Assembly: GCF_040939455.1 (NCBI RefSeq)
Contig: NC_134117.1
Coordinates: forward strand, 53,579,001 to 53,643,000
Direction: 5' to 3'
DNA length: 64,000 nucleotides
Source: Microcebus murinus
Taxonomy: Eukaryota; Chordata; Mammalia; Primates; Cheirogaleidae
Shown in pieces: positions 10,818-23,329 of the stretch. The notes beneath the pieces were generated by a model. It was not told the origin of the DNA and ran no database searches. It was given only the letters and a program-made list of their open reading frames with translations. The position numbers and the translations under genes were made by a program. Within the stretch, counting starts at the first letter, position 1. The number at the start of each line of letters is the position of its first letter.

Positions 10818-11160
10818 GGCCGGGCGCGGTGGCTCACGCCTGCAATCCTAGCACTCTGGGAGGCTGAGGCAGGAGGATCGCTCAAGGTCAGGAGTTCAAA
10901 CCCAGCCTGAGCAAGAGCCAGACCCCTGTCTCTACCAAAAATAGAGAGAAATTAATTGGCCAACTAAAAATATATAGAAAAAATTAGCCGGGCATGGTGG
11001 CACATGCCTGTAGTCCCAGCTACTTGGGAGGCTGAGACAGGAGGATCCTTGAGCCCAGGAGTTTTAGGTTGCTGTGAGCTAGGCTGACGCCACGGCACTC
11101 TAGCCAGGGCAACAGTAAGACTCTGTCTCAAAAAAAAAAAAAAAAAAATATTCATAATCG
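10807..11160 (+). mobile_element. Strepsirrhine Alu
   Basis: Body 10818-11149 from ggccgggcgcgg to the poly(A). TSDs attcgtaatcg (10807-10817) and attcataatcg (11150-11160) differ by one base. Confidence 0.95.
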
Positions 11161-11226
11161 CCAGGCAGGGGTGAGTGCCCAGGACTGCTCCATCCTCTTG
11201 CTCTTAGAAACTAGAAATCAGGATTT

Positions 11227-11609
<383 letters not shown>

Positions 11610-12120
11610 AAATCTTCCCATTTGTAGGTAATGGCTTGAATTGTGGGCTAAGCTAGGCCCACGCAGTTTGTGATCTGCTGGGCAATGAGGAGCTGCAGAA
11701 AGCTTTGGGAGCAGGGCCGGGCCAGGCCCAGATGCTCTGGGGCAGGGCTTGCTGCCTGGGACATGGTGCAGAGCCCCTGGCCCTCTCTACAGACTGCTGG
11801 GGCCCCTGCCTGGTGCTGTCTTCCCCGGGTTGCAGCAGGGGGAGCACAAAGCCCGCCCCAGCTACTTCCCCCCACACCCCTCCATGGGATGGTGGCTGAG
11901 ACTGGGCCTTTCCCCAGGAGCCTCTCCTCTGCCTGGTGACACCCGGGGCAGGACTACCAGGCCCTCAGGTCACCATTCCCTTGCTAACAGGTGCCCAGGT
12001 ACAGATACCCAGCACCAACATCAGTAAATGCTACAATTATCCAAGGGGGTCCACCAGGCAGGCGCTGTGGCAAAGGACTGCAGGGCTTCACCGGGAGCCG
12101 CCTCACAGACTTACAGGGTG
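11610..12120. other. Intergenic, unassigned
   Basis: GC-rich unique-looking sequence. No repeat or gene recognised. Confidence 0.6.
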
Positions 12121-12124
12121 GCAG

Positions 12125-12415
12125 AGGTGGGGTCCCTGCCTGCTGTCGAATCCATCCTCATCTGATACCAGAATTCCCTCCACAGTGGCTCAGACAGGTT
12201 TTCCCAGTCTCTGCTTGAATACTTGCAGAGACTGGGAACTCATTACTAACTAATAGTCATAATAATAGCTGGCTTTTATTAAATGCCTATTTATTTTCAC
12301 TGTAGGGGCTAATTTTACCCTCAGCAGTCAATAAGAATAAGTCTAAGCCTTCTACTCCATGCCAACTTTTCAGATATTTGAAAACAGCTCTCATGGTCCA
12401 CCGTGGAGCCATTTC
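12125..12415 (+). repeat. CR1/L3-like ancient LINE fragment
   Basis: 'cagtctctgcttgaatact' followed about 150 bp later by 'atatttgaaaacagctctca' matches the layout of a mammalian-wide L3/CR1-type 3' region as I remember it. Confidence 0.55.
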
Positions 12416-12674
12416 TCCTGCTACTGAATGCTCCCAGCCCGCCATGTGGCTTGGCGCAGAATCCAGATGTCCTTCTGTGCTCCCTTGATGTCCGGTGGCT
12501 GCCCCCACTGCCTCCACTCCCCCCAGGGACTCGCAGTGGTCCTCACATCCCAAGGGGTGGGAGGCATAAAGCCACCAATGTGTGGGAGGTGCCGAGCACA
12601 GGGCTTGGCACTGAGAAGACTCAGGACATACAAGTAAAGTTATCCATAGTTCCAGCTCAGCTGCAAGTTTAAGA

Positions 12675-12880
12675 GAGCAAGCTTTGGGGTCTGCCTGACC
12701 TGGATCCAACCCCAGACTCCACCATCTGCTCTCCATGTGCCCTTGAGCAAATTGCTTAAACTCCTGGAACCCCAAGATTTCCAACAAGGAGGATGACAAG
12801 CCTTTCTTCGTAGACTTACTGTAAGAATTAAATGAGGTAGTAAGTGTAAATATTAAGAGAGTAATAAGTATTAGTCTTTT
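12675..12880 (+). repeat. MIR SINE
   Basis: Sense MIR: 'cttgagcaaattgcttaaa', then 'aagaattaaatgaggtagta'. Confidence 0.7.
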
Positions 12881-13099
12881 TCCATTTTGTCATCATCAGC
12901 ATCAACAGCAGTTGCAGCTGTGTCACTGGGTGATCACTGTCACCTCCCTTATTCTGAGAGTTATCCTTCTATTTATACAGCCTAAGCTTGTCCTATTAGA
13001 TGAAGATGAGAAGGAGGAATATGATCCTTGCACATGCAGGCACCTGAGTGTACTCTGATCACAAAGTACTTTCACCACGCCCCGTACTTTTTCTTTCTC

Positions 13100-13394
13100 T
13101 TTTTTTTTTTTTTTGGCAGAGTCTCACTCTGTCACCTGGGGTAGAGTGGTGCAGTGGCATCAGCCTAGCTCACTGCAACCTCAAATGCCTAGGCTCAAGC
13201 AATCCTCCAGCCTCAGCCTCCCCAGTAGCTGGGACTACAAGTGCCTGCCACAACGCCCGGCTAATTTTCCTATTTTTTGTACAGATGGGTGTCGCTCTTG
13301 CTCAGGCTGGTCTCGAATTCCTGGCCTCAAGCAATCCTCCCACCTTGGCCTCCCAGAGTGCTAGGATTACAAGCATGAGCCACTGCACCTGGCC
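13100..13394 (-). mobile_element. Older Alu (AluJ-like)
   Basis: Antisense dimer ending 'gcacctggcc'. It lacks the long strepsirrhine linker insertion and is more diverged, so it is probably an early primate copy. Confidence 0.85.
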
Positions 13395-14573
13395 ACTCTT
13401 TCTTTTCACATAGCCAGGAGAAGGCCAGTGAGTCACGTGGCCGGAGCACCGGCTCCTACTCCAGTGCTCCCACCACAGCCCCACACGGTGGGAAACATAA
13501 CCCAGACGCAGCCCTTCCTCCCCAGTCTCTACTGCCCTTGACATTGACGTACGCTTGTGGTCTTCCCCGAGTACCTTCGCACCAATCTCCTCCTTGATTT
13601 GCAGAATCAGCCCCAACAACACCACCGCTAGACACAGGCAGGACAGGGACCTTCCTCCTGGCTTTACAGATGGGAAAACACTGACCCAAGGACGACTAAC
13701 ACCTCGTCCACCTGGGCTGGAACCAGAACTCCAGAGACCCATGTTGTCATTGCCATCCCAGAGGTGATGAAACTAAGGCTCAAGTTCAAAGTCACACAGC
13801 TGCCAAGTGGCAGAGCCGTGACTTCAACCCACGCAGGCCCAATTGCCCTTTTCATTGCACCACCTGGGCTCCCTGAGCGAGCTACTGGGGATCACAGGCA
13901 GGGCTTGCAGGAATCAAGGCGCCCCTGATGGTCAGGTCCAGAGGGAGACTGCCGCTCACGGCAGCTCAGCTTTCCAGGGGTGCCACCCTTGGGTTGCCTA
14001 GTGCCCAAAAGCTGCACTAGCTGCAAAAACAGATGCCCAAGCCACTCGTATCAGGTGGAGTTTCTGCTATCTGCAACCCACCTGGAAGATAGATAGTAAA
14101 ATTAATTCCCGAGACTAAAGTCAGTGTCCACTTTCTCTGACTTACGGCTATTGACACCCCCTGACAGTAAGATCCGCACCAGAAACTCTGGCCTCTGGCC
14201 TCTGGTCACATCTGCCCAAGAAATGAGAGAGGGCATAGGATACCCTGGGCCACATGGCAGCCGACACCAGACTGGTCAGGGTGGAAGTGAGCAGGACAGT
14301 CCTGCTTGCGAGCCGGCAGGTAAGTCTCCGATGCCGCTGCTGCTCTTCGAGGAAGCACCGTCCCTGGAGCAGTGAGCATTTTGTGTCTAGAATCTGCGGT
14401 GGCAAACCAAACACACACTGCAGTTTGGGGCGTTTGCCATCTACTAGAGGAAGAGGCGTGGGCAGTGAGTGAGAAGAGACTAAGGCAACAAACCCCTTAA
14501 GCCACCAGAGCGTTCCTCATCCCGCCTTCCCCGCTGCAGCAGAGGCTCCTTCCTGCACCTCCCTCCCTCCAGC
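13395..14573. other. Intergenic sequence upstream of the annexin-like exon
   Basis: A MIR (about 13660-13870, antisense) is the only clear repeat. A consensus donor (cag|gtaagt, about 14319) is present, but no upstream annexin exon could be read with confidence. Confidence 0.6.
13660..13870 (-). repeat. MIR SINE
   Basis: 'gaaactaaggctcaagttca' then 'agtcacacagctgccaagtg' is the antisense MIR core. The part before 13740 may be a second fragment. Confidence 0.65.
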
Positions 14574-14663
14574 AGCCCCAGAACCTGACACAGATCTGTC
14601 CGTCACTACAGAGACGGCCAGGAAAGGTGAGACACGGTCGTTGATTGCCGCTTTCTCATCCAG

Positions 14664-14786
14664 GGAGCAGGGACACGCGATGGGACCCTGATAAGGAACA
14701 TCGTTTCAAGGAGTGAGATTGACTTAAACCTCATCAAGTGTCAGTTCAAGAAGATGTACGGCCAGACCCTCAGCAGCATGATCGTG
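14664..14786 (+). pseudogene. Orphan annexin A8-like exon (41 codons, both splice sites intact)
   Basis: After tttctcatccag, 123 bp translate without a stop from GAGTRDGTLIRNIVSRSEID to TLSSMIV, followed by donor gtgagc. This is the penultimate coding exon of annexin genes, which is 123 bp. It encodes most of the fourth annexin repeat, starting with the GxGT calcium loop. The acidic residue that completes the type-II calcium site would lie in the next exon. Against the human annexin A8 segment as I remember it, 38 of 41 residues match (differences H>Q, K>Q, M>V). No final exon (family ending EDTSGDY...) is recognisable in the following 400 bp. About 37 bp upstream, 14574-14627 has a strong acceptor tract, a QNL at the position expected for the preceding exon, and a gtgaga donor. 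It is frameshifted, and the intron would be too short to splice. Best read as the remnant of a genomic annexin duplication. An unprocessed or partly active gene is possible. This is not a retrocopy, since intron sequence flanks the exon. Confidence 0.8.
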
Positions 14787-15224
14787 GTGAGCCCGGGGCC
14801 CCACTTCTCAGGCCAGTTGGAGACATAGACACTCCTGGGAGACCTGGATGCCATGGCCAATGCCACATGTGCCCATCCCTTCCCAGTGGGCACCGTGCAC
14901 CTGTGCTTGTTATTACATGGTACATTCAGGGAACAGTAAGGAGGTCAGCATAGTTGGAGCCTGACTTGGGGGTGGGAACACAGGGACCAGGGCACAGAGG
15001 CCTCGCTACATCTCACTCAGAAAGCTGGCTCTGCACTTGAGTTACGGCGGCCTCTTCAGAAATACCCTAGATCCTCGCAGAAGGAGCCACATCTGAAGAG
15101 TCAACGAGAGTAAGCACTTGGTAGGCTTCTGGGCCCACCACTCATGCCCAGAATTAAGTAGCCCTGACAGCAAACCGCTAAGGAGATAAATCAGATGGGC
15201 TGCAATGGATTGACACACACCACA
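14787..15224. other. Intergenic after the annexin-like exon
   Basis: No clear repeat until the L1 3' end begins near 15225. No matching annexin terminal exon or poly(A) signal found. Confidence 0.6.
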
Positions 15225-15540
15225 GCACAGAGAATCTCGGAATCATGTTCCTGACCAAAAGAAGCCAGACGTAAAGGAGTATGTGCTATATGGTTCCATT
15301 TATACGGAAACCGATAAAAGGTTACAAAAATCGGACTGGTAGTTGCCTTGGGGTATGTCACTGGAGCAGCAAGGCACAGATTAACTGCAAGGGGCACAAA
15401 GAAATTTTTCTGGGGCTGTTAGAAATGTTCTACGTCTTACAACAGGTGGGTTACAGCATGCATTTGACAAAACACATTGACTTGTAAAATTTAAGACTCC
15501 TGCATTCCATTGCATGTAAATTACCAATCAAAATATAAAT
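15225..15540 (+). repeat. L1M 3' end
   Basis: 'aaaagaagccagacg', 'atggttccatttatacgg' and 'gcatgtaaattaccaatc' follow the order of an old L1 3' terminal region. Confidence 0.75.
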
Positions 15541-17060
<1,520 letters not shown>

Positions 17061-17076
17061 ACAAATAACAAAATTA

Positions 17077-17409
17077 TTTATTTTATTTATTGTTTTTGAG
17101 ACAGAGTCTCACTTTGTTGCCGGGGAAGACTGCTGTGGTGTCAGCCTAGCTCACAGCAACCTCAAACTCCTAGGCTCAAGCGATCCTCCTGCCTCAGCCT
17201 CCAGAGTAGCTGGTACTACAGGCACGTGCCACTATGCACGGCTAATTTTTCTATATATTTTTAGTTGGCCAATTAACTTCTTTCTATTTTTAGTAGAGAC
17301 GGGGTCTCACTCTTGCTCAGGCTGGTTTTGAACTCCTGACCTTGAGTGATCCTCCCACCTCAGCCTCCCAGAGTGCTAGGATTACAGGCGTGAGCCACCG
17401 TGCCCAGCC
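17077..17409 (-). mobile_element. Strepsirrhine Alu
   Basis: Antisense dimer from an A/T-rich tail complement to 'gtgcccagcc'. Imperfect TSDs near 17067-17076 and 17410-17421 (aacaaaa...). Confidence 0.92.
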
Positions 17410-17424
17410 AACAAAAATATTAAA

Positions 17425-18120
17425 AGGCAAAAAACACAACACACACACTTGATAAAAATCAAATAGTACAAAATAGTAAGTTGTGAAAATAAATCTCTAC
17501 ACCACTCCAGACCCCTAGCCTAAGTCCTCTCCAAACACTCCCACAGCTTGTAAGTTTCCTGTGTTTACTTCCAGAAATTCTCTAGGAACATGCAAAATCC
17601 TATGTATTTGCCTCACTTCTCTAGCTTTTGTCTGACACTGGTCTTGTCATTATTTTACATGTATTTAATACAGCCTAAGAATAAAATCAGTAATTTTTAA
17701 CAGCAGCATAAGATTTTATTGTGAATATACTATAATTTATTTAATCAGCCTCTGCTTCTTTAGGCTGTTCTTTGTAATTTTTTATTGGAAATTGCTGTAA
17801 CAAAAATCTTTCTTTGACTTAATACCAGTATAGTCATAGGATAGGCTCCAAAAAAATACAGCCTCTGCATCAAAGAGCATGTGGAATTGTAATTTGAGAT
17901 AAATTTTGCCAAATTGTCCCCCAAATAACATTCTTAACCAGTAATGAAGAAAAATGCCAATTTCCTAACCCTCTCACTAACGCAGTAAATTTTCAAAATT
18001 TGATCATTGCTAATCTGGTGGGGAAAGCATACTAATTTGATGTTTTAATCTGTCTTACTATAATGGCAAATAAAGTTTTAAACATGTGATAGTTTTCCTA
18101 TATTTAAAGCCTTTATTTTT
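17425..18120 (-). repeat. Ancient L1/HAL1-like LINE
   Basis: 'actataatttatttaatcag', 'ggctgttctttgtaattttt', 'gccaaattgtcccccaaata' and 'gatcattgctaatctggtgg' follow the order of antisense old L1/HAL1 3' sequence. Confidence 0.7.
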
Positions 18121-18157
18121 TTAATGTGTGTTTTGTTTGTTTTCAATGGGACCCGAC

Positions 18158-18305
18158 AGAAAAATTAGCTGGTTATCCTGGCACGTGCCTGTAGTCCCAG
18201 CTACTCGGAAGGGAGGCTGAGGCAGGAGGATTGCTGGAGCCCAGGAGTTTGAGGTTGCAGTGAGCTAGGCTGATGCCACTGCAACTCTGCCCAGGAACGA
18301 AACGA
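18158..18305 (+). repeat. Truncated Alu (right arm)
   Basis: Starts 'aaaattagctggttatcctg' and ends near 'actctgcccagga'. Only the right monomer is present, with no A-tail. Confidence 0.85.
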
Positions 18306-18449
18306 AGAGAGAGGGGCCTGAAGGCTGGACATCAGTTTTAATTCGGATTTAACTGAACAGCCTCGTTTCCTCCTATCTTTCTCTGCATCCAAATGCAAGT
18401 AGACGGGTGACATTTCAAGGTTCTTGGACGGTTAAATACTCGAATTAAA

Positions 18450-19350
18450 AAAACGATGGAGGCTGGGAACGAGGGAGACGAGGGTGAGAGCGCGGATGGG
18501 AAGGGCGCGCGGGGTCCAGGACTCCCCGGAGCTCTGCGGGGCTGAACCCAGCGCTTGAGGCCGTGTCCCAGGTAGTCGCGGGCGGCTGTCCCGGGCTTTC
18601 GCCAGGGCCGTGCGGTCTTGGCTGCCCACCCACACCTCGGGCTGGTCCGGACCTCAGGCCAGGCCAGTCACTGCCGCGACGCATCCCACCCGCACCTCCA
18701 GAAATAACGTACCCCAACCCCAGCGCCTTCCGAAAGACCCACGGCCCAGGGACAGCTCAGGCACCGGGTCCCGGGTCTCGCCCGGCCCGGCCAGGGGCGC
18801 CCAGGTGCGGAGGGCGGGGCGGAGGTGGGGGAGGGCGGGGAGGAAGAGGATGGGGGTGTGCAATCTCACCTCCCCGCCCCCACCACGCCCGCTGCAGCAA
18901 TTGGCCAAAACTACACCGATCCGTGTTCAGACTCCCCCGGGGCCCCTGGAACCCGGTCTCGGTGAGGAGCCGGGTCAGTTCGCCCGGTCTCGCCCCTGTA
19001 ACCGCCTGCAGGGACCGGGAGCCCCCAGGCCGCGCCGAACTGCAGGGGATGGGGGTTGCGGGAAAGGATGGGGGTTATGGGGCGGCAGGAATGGGTCGGG
19101 GGAAGGGGTGGTGGAATGGAAAAGAAAAAGCCAGAGACAAGCAAGCGGCTCCCAAGCCAGCCACTCCCGCTAACTGCCCCCCCGCCCCCCCCACAGCCGG
19201 TTGGTGCAGTAACCCTGCCCATCTTTCTGGCCACTACCTGTCCCCCCAGGCCAACACACGCACACTCCTCCCCCATCCTCCCCCAGGATGCAGATCTCCA
19301 GCCTGTAGGGGGGAGTAGGGAGGAGCTGGGGGAGGAGTAGCCTGTGAGTT
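18450..19350. promoter_or_regulatory. Orphan CpG island
   Basis: Dense CpG (gggaagggcgcgcggg, gtcgcgggcggctg, ccgcgccgaactg) contrasts sharply with the A/T-rich L1 on both sides. It contains GC boxes (about 18822-18840, 18880-18890), an inverted CCAAT box caattggcc (about 18898-18906) and a G-run cluster (19045-19082). It lies 22 kb downstream of the last UNC5B exon start and 10 kb upstream of SLC29A3. No gene that I recognise starts here. Long frames through it are composition artefacts. Confidence 0.7.
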
Positions 19351-19524
19351 TCTACCCTTTTTCTGTCAACGAACCCGCAGGTGTAACTGCCTCTGCACCT
19401 CACCCCGCCCCTCCTGTATTTGTTTTCCGGTGAATTATCGGCTCGGGTCCCTCCTTCAGTGGAGTTCAGTGAACCTGCCACGTTTCTCTAATCAGTTCTC
19501 CCTCGACTGACATGGAGTGCCGCA

Positions 19525-19600
19525 AGTGTTTTTCCATTCATCAGGTGAGGACATTCTTGTGGTTTCTACTTTTTTGGCCATTATGAGTAAGGCTAAGAGA
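19525..19600 (-). repeat. L1 fragment
   Basis: 'tttttccattcatcagg' followed by 'ggtttctacttttttggcca' is antisense L1 sequence. Confidence 0.6.
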
Positions 19601-19621
19601 ATCTGGCAGGTTGACTGAACC

Positions 19622-20149
19622 ACCGTCATGCCCCTTCACACCCACTGAGGCAGCTACAATCAAAAAATAAGTCGATGACCAGGAGAGAAACTGGAACCCC
19701 CTTCACTGCAGGTGGGAATGCAAAGTGGTGCAGCCACGCTGGAAAAACAGCCTGGCAGCTCCTCGAGGGGTTAAACATGAAGACACCCTATGACCCAGCA
19801 ACTCCTAGGTATGTTCCCAAAAGAATTGGAAACATGTTGAAGCAAAGACTGGTATAGGGATGGTCCCAGCAGCATTATTCACAGTAGCCAAAAGAAGGAA
19901 ACATCCCAGATGCCCATCAAGAGATGAATGGATGGACAAAATATGGTCTGTCCAGCCAGGTGCGATGGCACACGCCCATAGTCCCAGCTTCGAGGGAAGC
20001 TGAGGTGAGAAGATCGCTTGGGCCCAGGAGTTTGAGGCCAGCCTGGGCAACATAGAGATCTTATCTCTAAAAATGAATAGATAAAATAAATACTATAGAC
20101 TATCTATACAATGGAATATTATTCAGCCATAAAAAGGAATGGAATTCTG
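19622..20149 (+). repeat. L1M 3' region, interrupted
   Basis: 'tgggaatgcaaagtggtgca', 'cctatgacccagcaactcct' and 'atattattcagccataaaaa' are L1 landmarks in sense order. An Alu monomer is inserted at 19956-20088, and the element stops where an LTR starts at 20150. Confidence 0.85.
19956..20088 (+). repeat. Free left Alu monomer (FLAM-like)
   Basis: One arm only: 'ccaggtgcgatggcacacgc' to 'gggcaacatagagatcttat' plus an A-rich tail, placed inside the L1. Confidence 0.8.
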
Positions 20150-20520
20150 ATGTTACAGCAAAAGGGACCGGGAAACAAACTGAGAGCCACACCAGAGTAC
20201 TGCAAAACAGACTTTCATTGCGCCAGTGGGCTCAAGAGGGGCCTCGCCTCCAAATTCTGAGCAAAATGGGGTCTAAGCATGGTGGCTTTTATATGTTACA
20301 GAAACAAATGGTTACAAAGTCTGCACAAGCTGACTAGGAGGTCTAGTCATGGTGTTACTCTACAGTCACAAGCTCCAGGTCTAGTCACATGTTACTCCAG
20401 AGTTACAAAGTCATGCTATTTTGCAGCTATGCACAAGATTGAAATCTAGTCAAAGGTCACTCTTTAGTTGCATGCAGTTATGCCACTGCTAGGCAGGGAG
20501 TGGAAAAATTCTCCCTTACA
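20150..20520 (-). mobile_element. Endogenous retrovirus LTR, antisense
   Basis: On the minus strand it starts TGTAAGGGAG at 20520 and ends CTGTAACA at 20150, the TG..CA form of an LTR. It has an AATGAAA-type polyadenylation region (complement near 20214). A purine-rich stretch precedes it on the minus strand (complement of 20521-20535), as in a polypurine tract. The bases outside the two ends do not match as a short TSD, so this is probably a 3' LTR of a truncated copy rather than a solo LTR. Family not named. Confidence 0.6.
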
Positions 20521-21600
20521 TCCCGACCTCTCAGGAGATGAGGAAGAACATCACTCTGGATGGAGAGCAATTCTCTATCCCATGCTAGAAGTTAAATGGA
20601 CCCAGTGAGATCCGAATTTAGCTTCACAAATCCTCTGCTTTGTCACAGTGGAGACCTTTCCCTGATGCAGGGTCTTCTCCTGCACATGGCTCGGGGCCAG
20701 AAGATAGCCTGGGTAATCTTAGCTGCTCCTGCTGCCCTACAGTGTTCCCTGAACTGGGTTTTGTGTCTGTGAACAAAATGGACCAGATCTGGGTTGGTTG
20801 CCATGGTGACTGTATCAGAAGCCTTTGGGCCCTCTATCATGCTCCACTGATAGCTCCTGTTCCACGAACCCCCTGTGGGGTGTGGGTGCCTCCATCCACA
20901 ACCTTATGAAGTCACCTTCCCAGGAAGATACAGCTCAGTATGAAAAGACAGGACAGTTTGTAAAGGAAATGGGTTCCTGGTTACCCCTTCTGGGACATGG
21001 CTTTCCGGTCACGTGAAGCTTGCCCAGATTATGATCTTAGGAACCCTCATAAATTAGCTCTCCAACCAGAGTCCCTTTGGACCAGGGATCCAGCCTTTGA
21101 CTGCCTCATCTTCTTCAGCCAGGAGCAATCGAGGCTTTCTGAGTCTGGGATTTGTTATTTTTTAGTAGATTTGGAATTACAAGTCCAGCCACACAGAGGC
21201 AAATTCCTTCCTCTTGGGCTCAAGGGCACTATAGCTTCAGCTGTCCCCTGGTGCGAAATGTGGCTTGCTTCCTTTGATCCTTCCCAGGGTTCAACCTGCT
21301 GCTCACCAAGGGCTTCCCGGAGGGCCCCCCCTCCCCCGGGGGCTCTTGGCTCAGCCTGCTCACACTGATGAACGGCCTTGCTCCAAACTGTGGTTTGAGG
21401 AAGGTAGAATTGGCTCTGCTGCTCTAGGTCAAAGTGTCAAAAGAGATCTATTTACCCTTTTCTTCCCAAACGGTAGCCTGGTTTCTGTATACCTGAATAT
21501 CTGTATACCATTAATTAAATGGTCAACATTTATGTGCCATATGCGGTCTCAAATTCAATTCTCTTTCCTACCTGGCACCTCAAATTCTATATATTCAAAA
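20521..21600 (-). other. Unassigned, possibly ERV internal remnant
   Basis: No Alu or L1 sequence is seen. The position beside the LTR suggests decayed internal retroviral sequence. I cannot identify any gag, pol or env segment, and all frames are short or broken. Confidence 0.35.
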
Positions 21601-21968
21601 CTAAACCTGGTTCGGGTGCGGTGGCTCACGCCTGTAATCCTAGCGCTCTGGGAGGCCAAGGCGGGCAGATTGTTTGAGCTCAGGAGTTCAAGACCAGCCT
21701 GAGCAAGAGCGAAACCCCATCTCTACTAAAACATAGAAAGAAATTACTTGGAGAGCTAAAAAATATATAGAAAAAAATCAGCCGGGCATGGTGGCGCATG
21801 CCTGTAGTCCCAGCTACTCGGGAGGCTGAGGCAGGAGGATCGCTTGAGCCCAGGAGTTAGAGGTTGCTGTGAGCCTAGCAGCTGACACCACGGCACTCTA
21901 GCCCGGGCAACGGAGTTAGACTCTGTCTCAAAAAACAAAAAACAAAAAACAAAACAACTAAACTTGGT
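21599..21968 (+). mobile_element. Strepsirrhine Alu
   Basis: Body 21612-21955 with an (AAAAAC)n tail. TSDs aactaaacctggt and aactaaacttggt flank it. Confidence 0.93.
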
Positions 21969-21999
21969 CATACGTGGTCTGGGCCACTGTAGTAACACC

Positions 22000-22420
22000 C
22001 TAAATGTTCCATCCACATCCACCCCTGCCCCTCCATTCGTTCTTCACACAGAAGCCACGGAGCCTCTGAAACATACATATGATCATGTCACAGGCTGCAC
22101 AGCTCCCAGGGCCTCCCCTTGCTCGTGGGACAAGGACGTGGCTGGCAGGGACCAGCGCCTTTTGCCGCTGTGACGCACACGCTTCCTCTTGTTCTCTGCA
22201 CTCAGCCACGCTGGCCTGCGGCAGAACTCTCCCCACGGGGCTCACTTCTGCCACGGGGCCCTTGTGCAGGCTGCCCTCCCAACGATTTCTCTTGCTCCTG
22301 TCTTTATCTGGTTTGCTCTTAGACATCTCTCAGATCCCCAAGTGCTCCTTCTCACGATTGCCTTCCCTGACGCCCTAGACTGGGCCAGGATCGCCTGTCA
22401 TATGCTCTCACGGCATTCGT
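22000..22420 (+). repeat. L2 LINE fragment
   Basis: 'gatcatgtcacaggctgcac', a 'tcagccacgctggcct' middle and 'attgccttccctgacgccct' follow the L2 3' region in order. Confidence 0.65.
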
Positions 22421-22680
22421 GGATACGTGTTTCCTTTGCAGGACCCGCCTCTGCGGGTAAGGACACACAGATGTGAGGTAATCTCCTGATGCCCACCTCC
22501 CTTACTAGATTGTGAGGGCCACACGAACAGGGCCTGGGGCTGTCGAGTGAGTGCACGGATCTTCACAATCACTGGCAAGCACAGATTATTAAACTCCCTG
22601 TACAGATGAACAGATTTAGGGCAACATCTCTCAATCTCTGTTGACTGCTGATTAAAAGTCACAGAACATTTTCTGCCGTT

Positions 22681-23042
22681 AAAACTCAAGGACCGGCCGG
22701 GCGCTGTGGCTCACGCCTGTAATCCTAGCTCTTGGGAGGCCGAGGCGGGTGGATTGCTCAAGGTCAGGAGTTCAAAACCAGCCTGAGCAAGAGCGAGACC
22801 CCGTCTCTACTATAAATAGAAAGAAATTAATTGGCCAACTGATATATATATAAAAAAAATTAGCTGGGCATGGTGGCGCATGCCTGTAGTCCCAGCTACC
22901 CGGGAGGCTGAGGCAGAAGGATCACTCGAGCCCAGGAGTTTGAGGTTGCTGTGAGCTAGGCTGACGCCACGGCACTCACTCTAGCCTGGGCAACAAAGCG
23001 AGACTCTGTCTCAAAAAAAAAAAAAACCAAAACTCAAGGACC
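22681..23042 (+). mobile_element. Strepsirrhine Alu with 14-bp TSD
   Basis: Body 22695-23028. Perfect TSD aaaactcaaggacc at 22681-22694 and 23029-23042. Confidence 0.96.
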
Positions 23043-23118
23043 AATATTTGATCATTGCTTTTTCCGTTTTATTCATGAGATTCCAATGCCCAGAACCTGG
23101 TAGGATGACATGAAAGAG

Positions 23119-23132
23119 CCACCAGGTGGCAG
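23119..23132 (+). promoter_or_regulatory. CTCF core motif match
   Basis: ccaccaggtggcag fits CCASYAGRKGGCRS at all positions. A one-mismatch copy (ccacgagagggcag) lies at 24561-24574, also on the + strand. Confidence 0.5.
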
Positions 23133-23329
23133 CTGAAAATCAGTGCAGCTGGGACCAGGGAGGACCTGGACTTCCTAGGCTGGCGAGAGCCGCAAATGTT
23201 GGCCTCTGTCCAAGTGTCCTTCAGACCGTTTCTCTCTCTAGGGAGGGGGGCGGGCAGTAAGGCCGGCACCAGGGCTGCCTGACTTTCCTGGACTGGCTTT
23301 ACCTTCAAAAGAGTAACCATAAGACTTAT

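Noticed and set aside
14124..14320. Frame with a KIR word spaced as in annexin A8 and a good gtaagt donor
   Set aside because: Similarity is limited to about five of thirteen residues and stops right after KIR, so it cannot be separated from chance.
18563..19318. 251-codon open frame through the orphan CpG island
   Set aside because: Pro/Gly/Arg-rich with no recognisable domain, as expected from GC-rich, stop-poor DNA.
19500..19550. Short ATG frame in strong Kozak context followed by a consensus donor (cag|gtgagg, 19545) downstream of the CpG island
   Set aside because: The donor lies in an antisense L1 fragment, and only 11 codons precede it. Kept only as a possible noncoding first-exon end.
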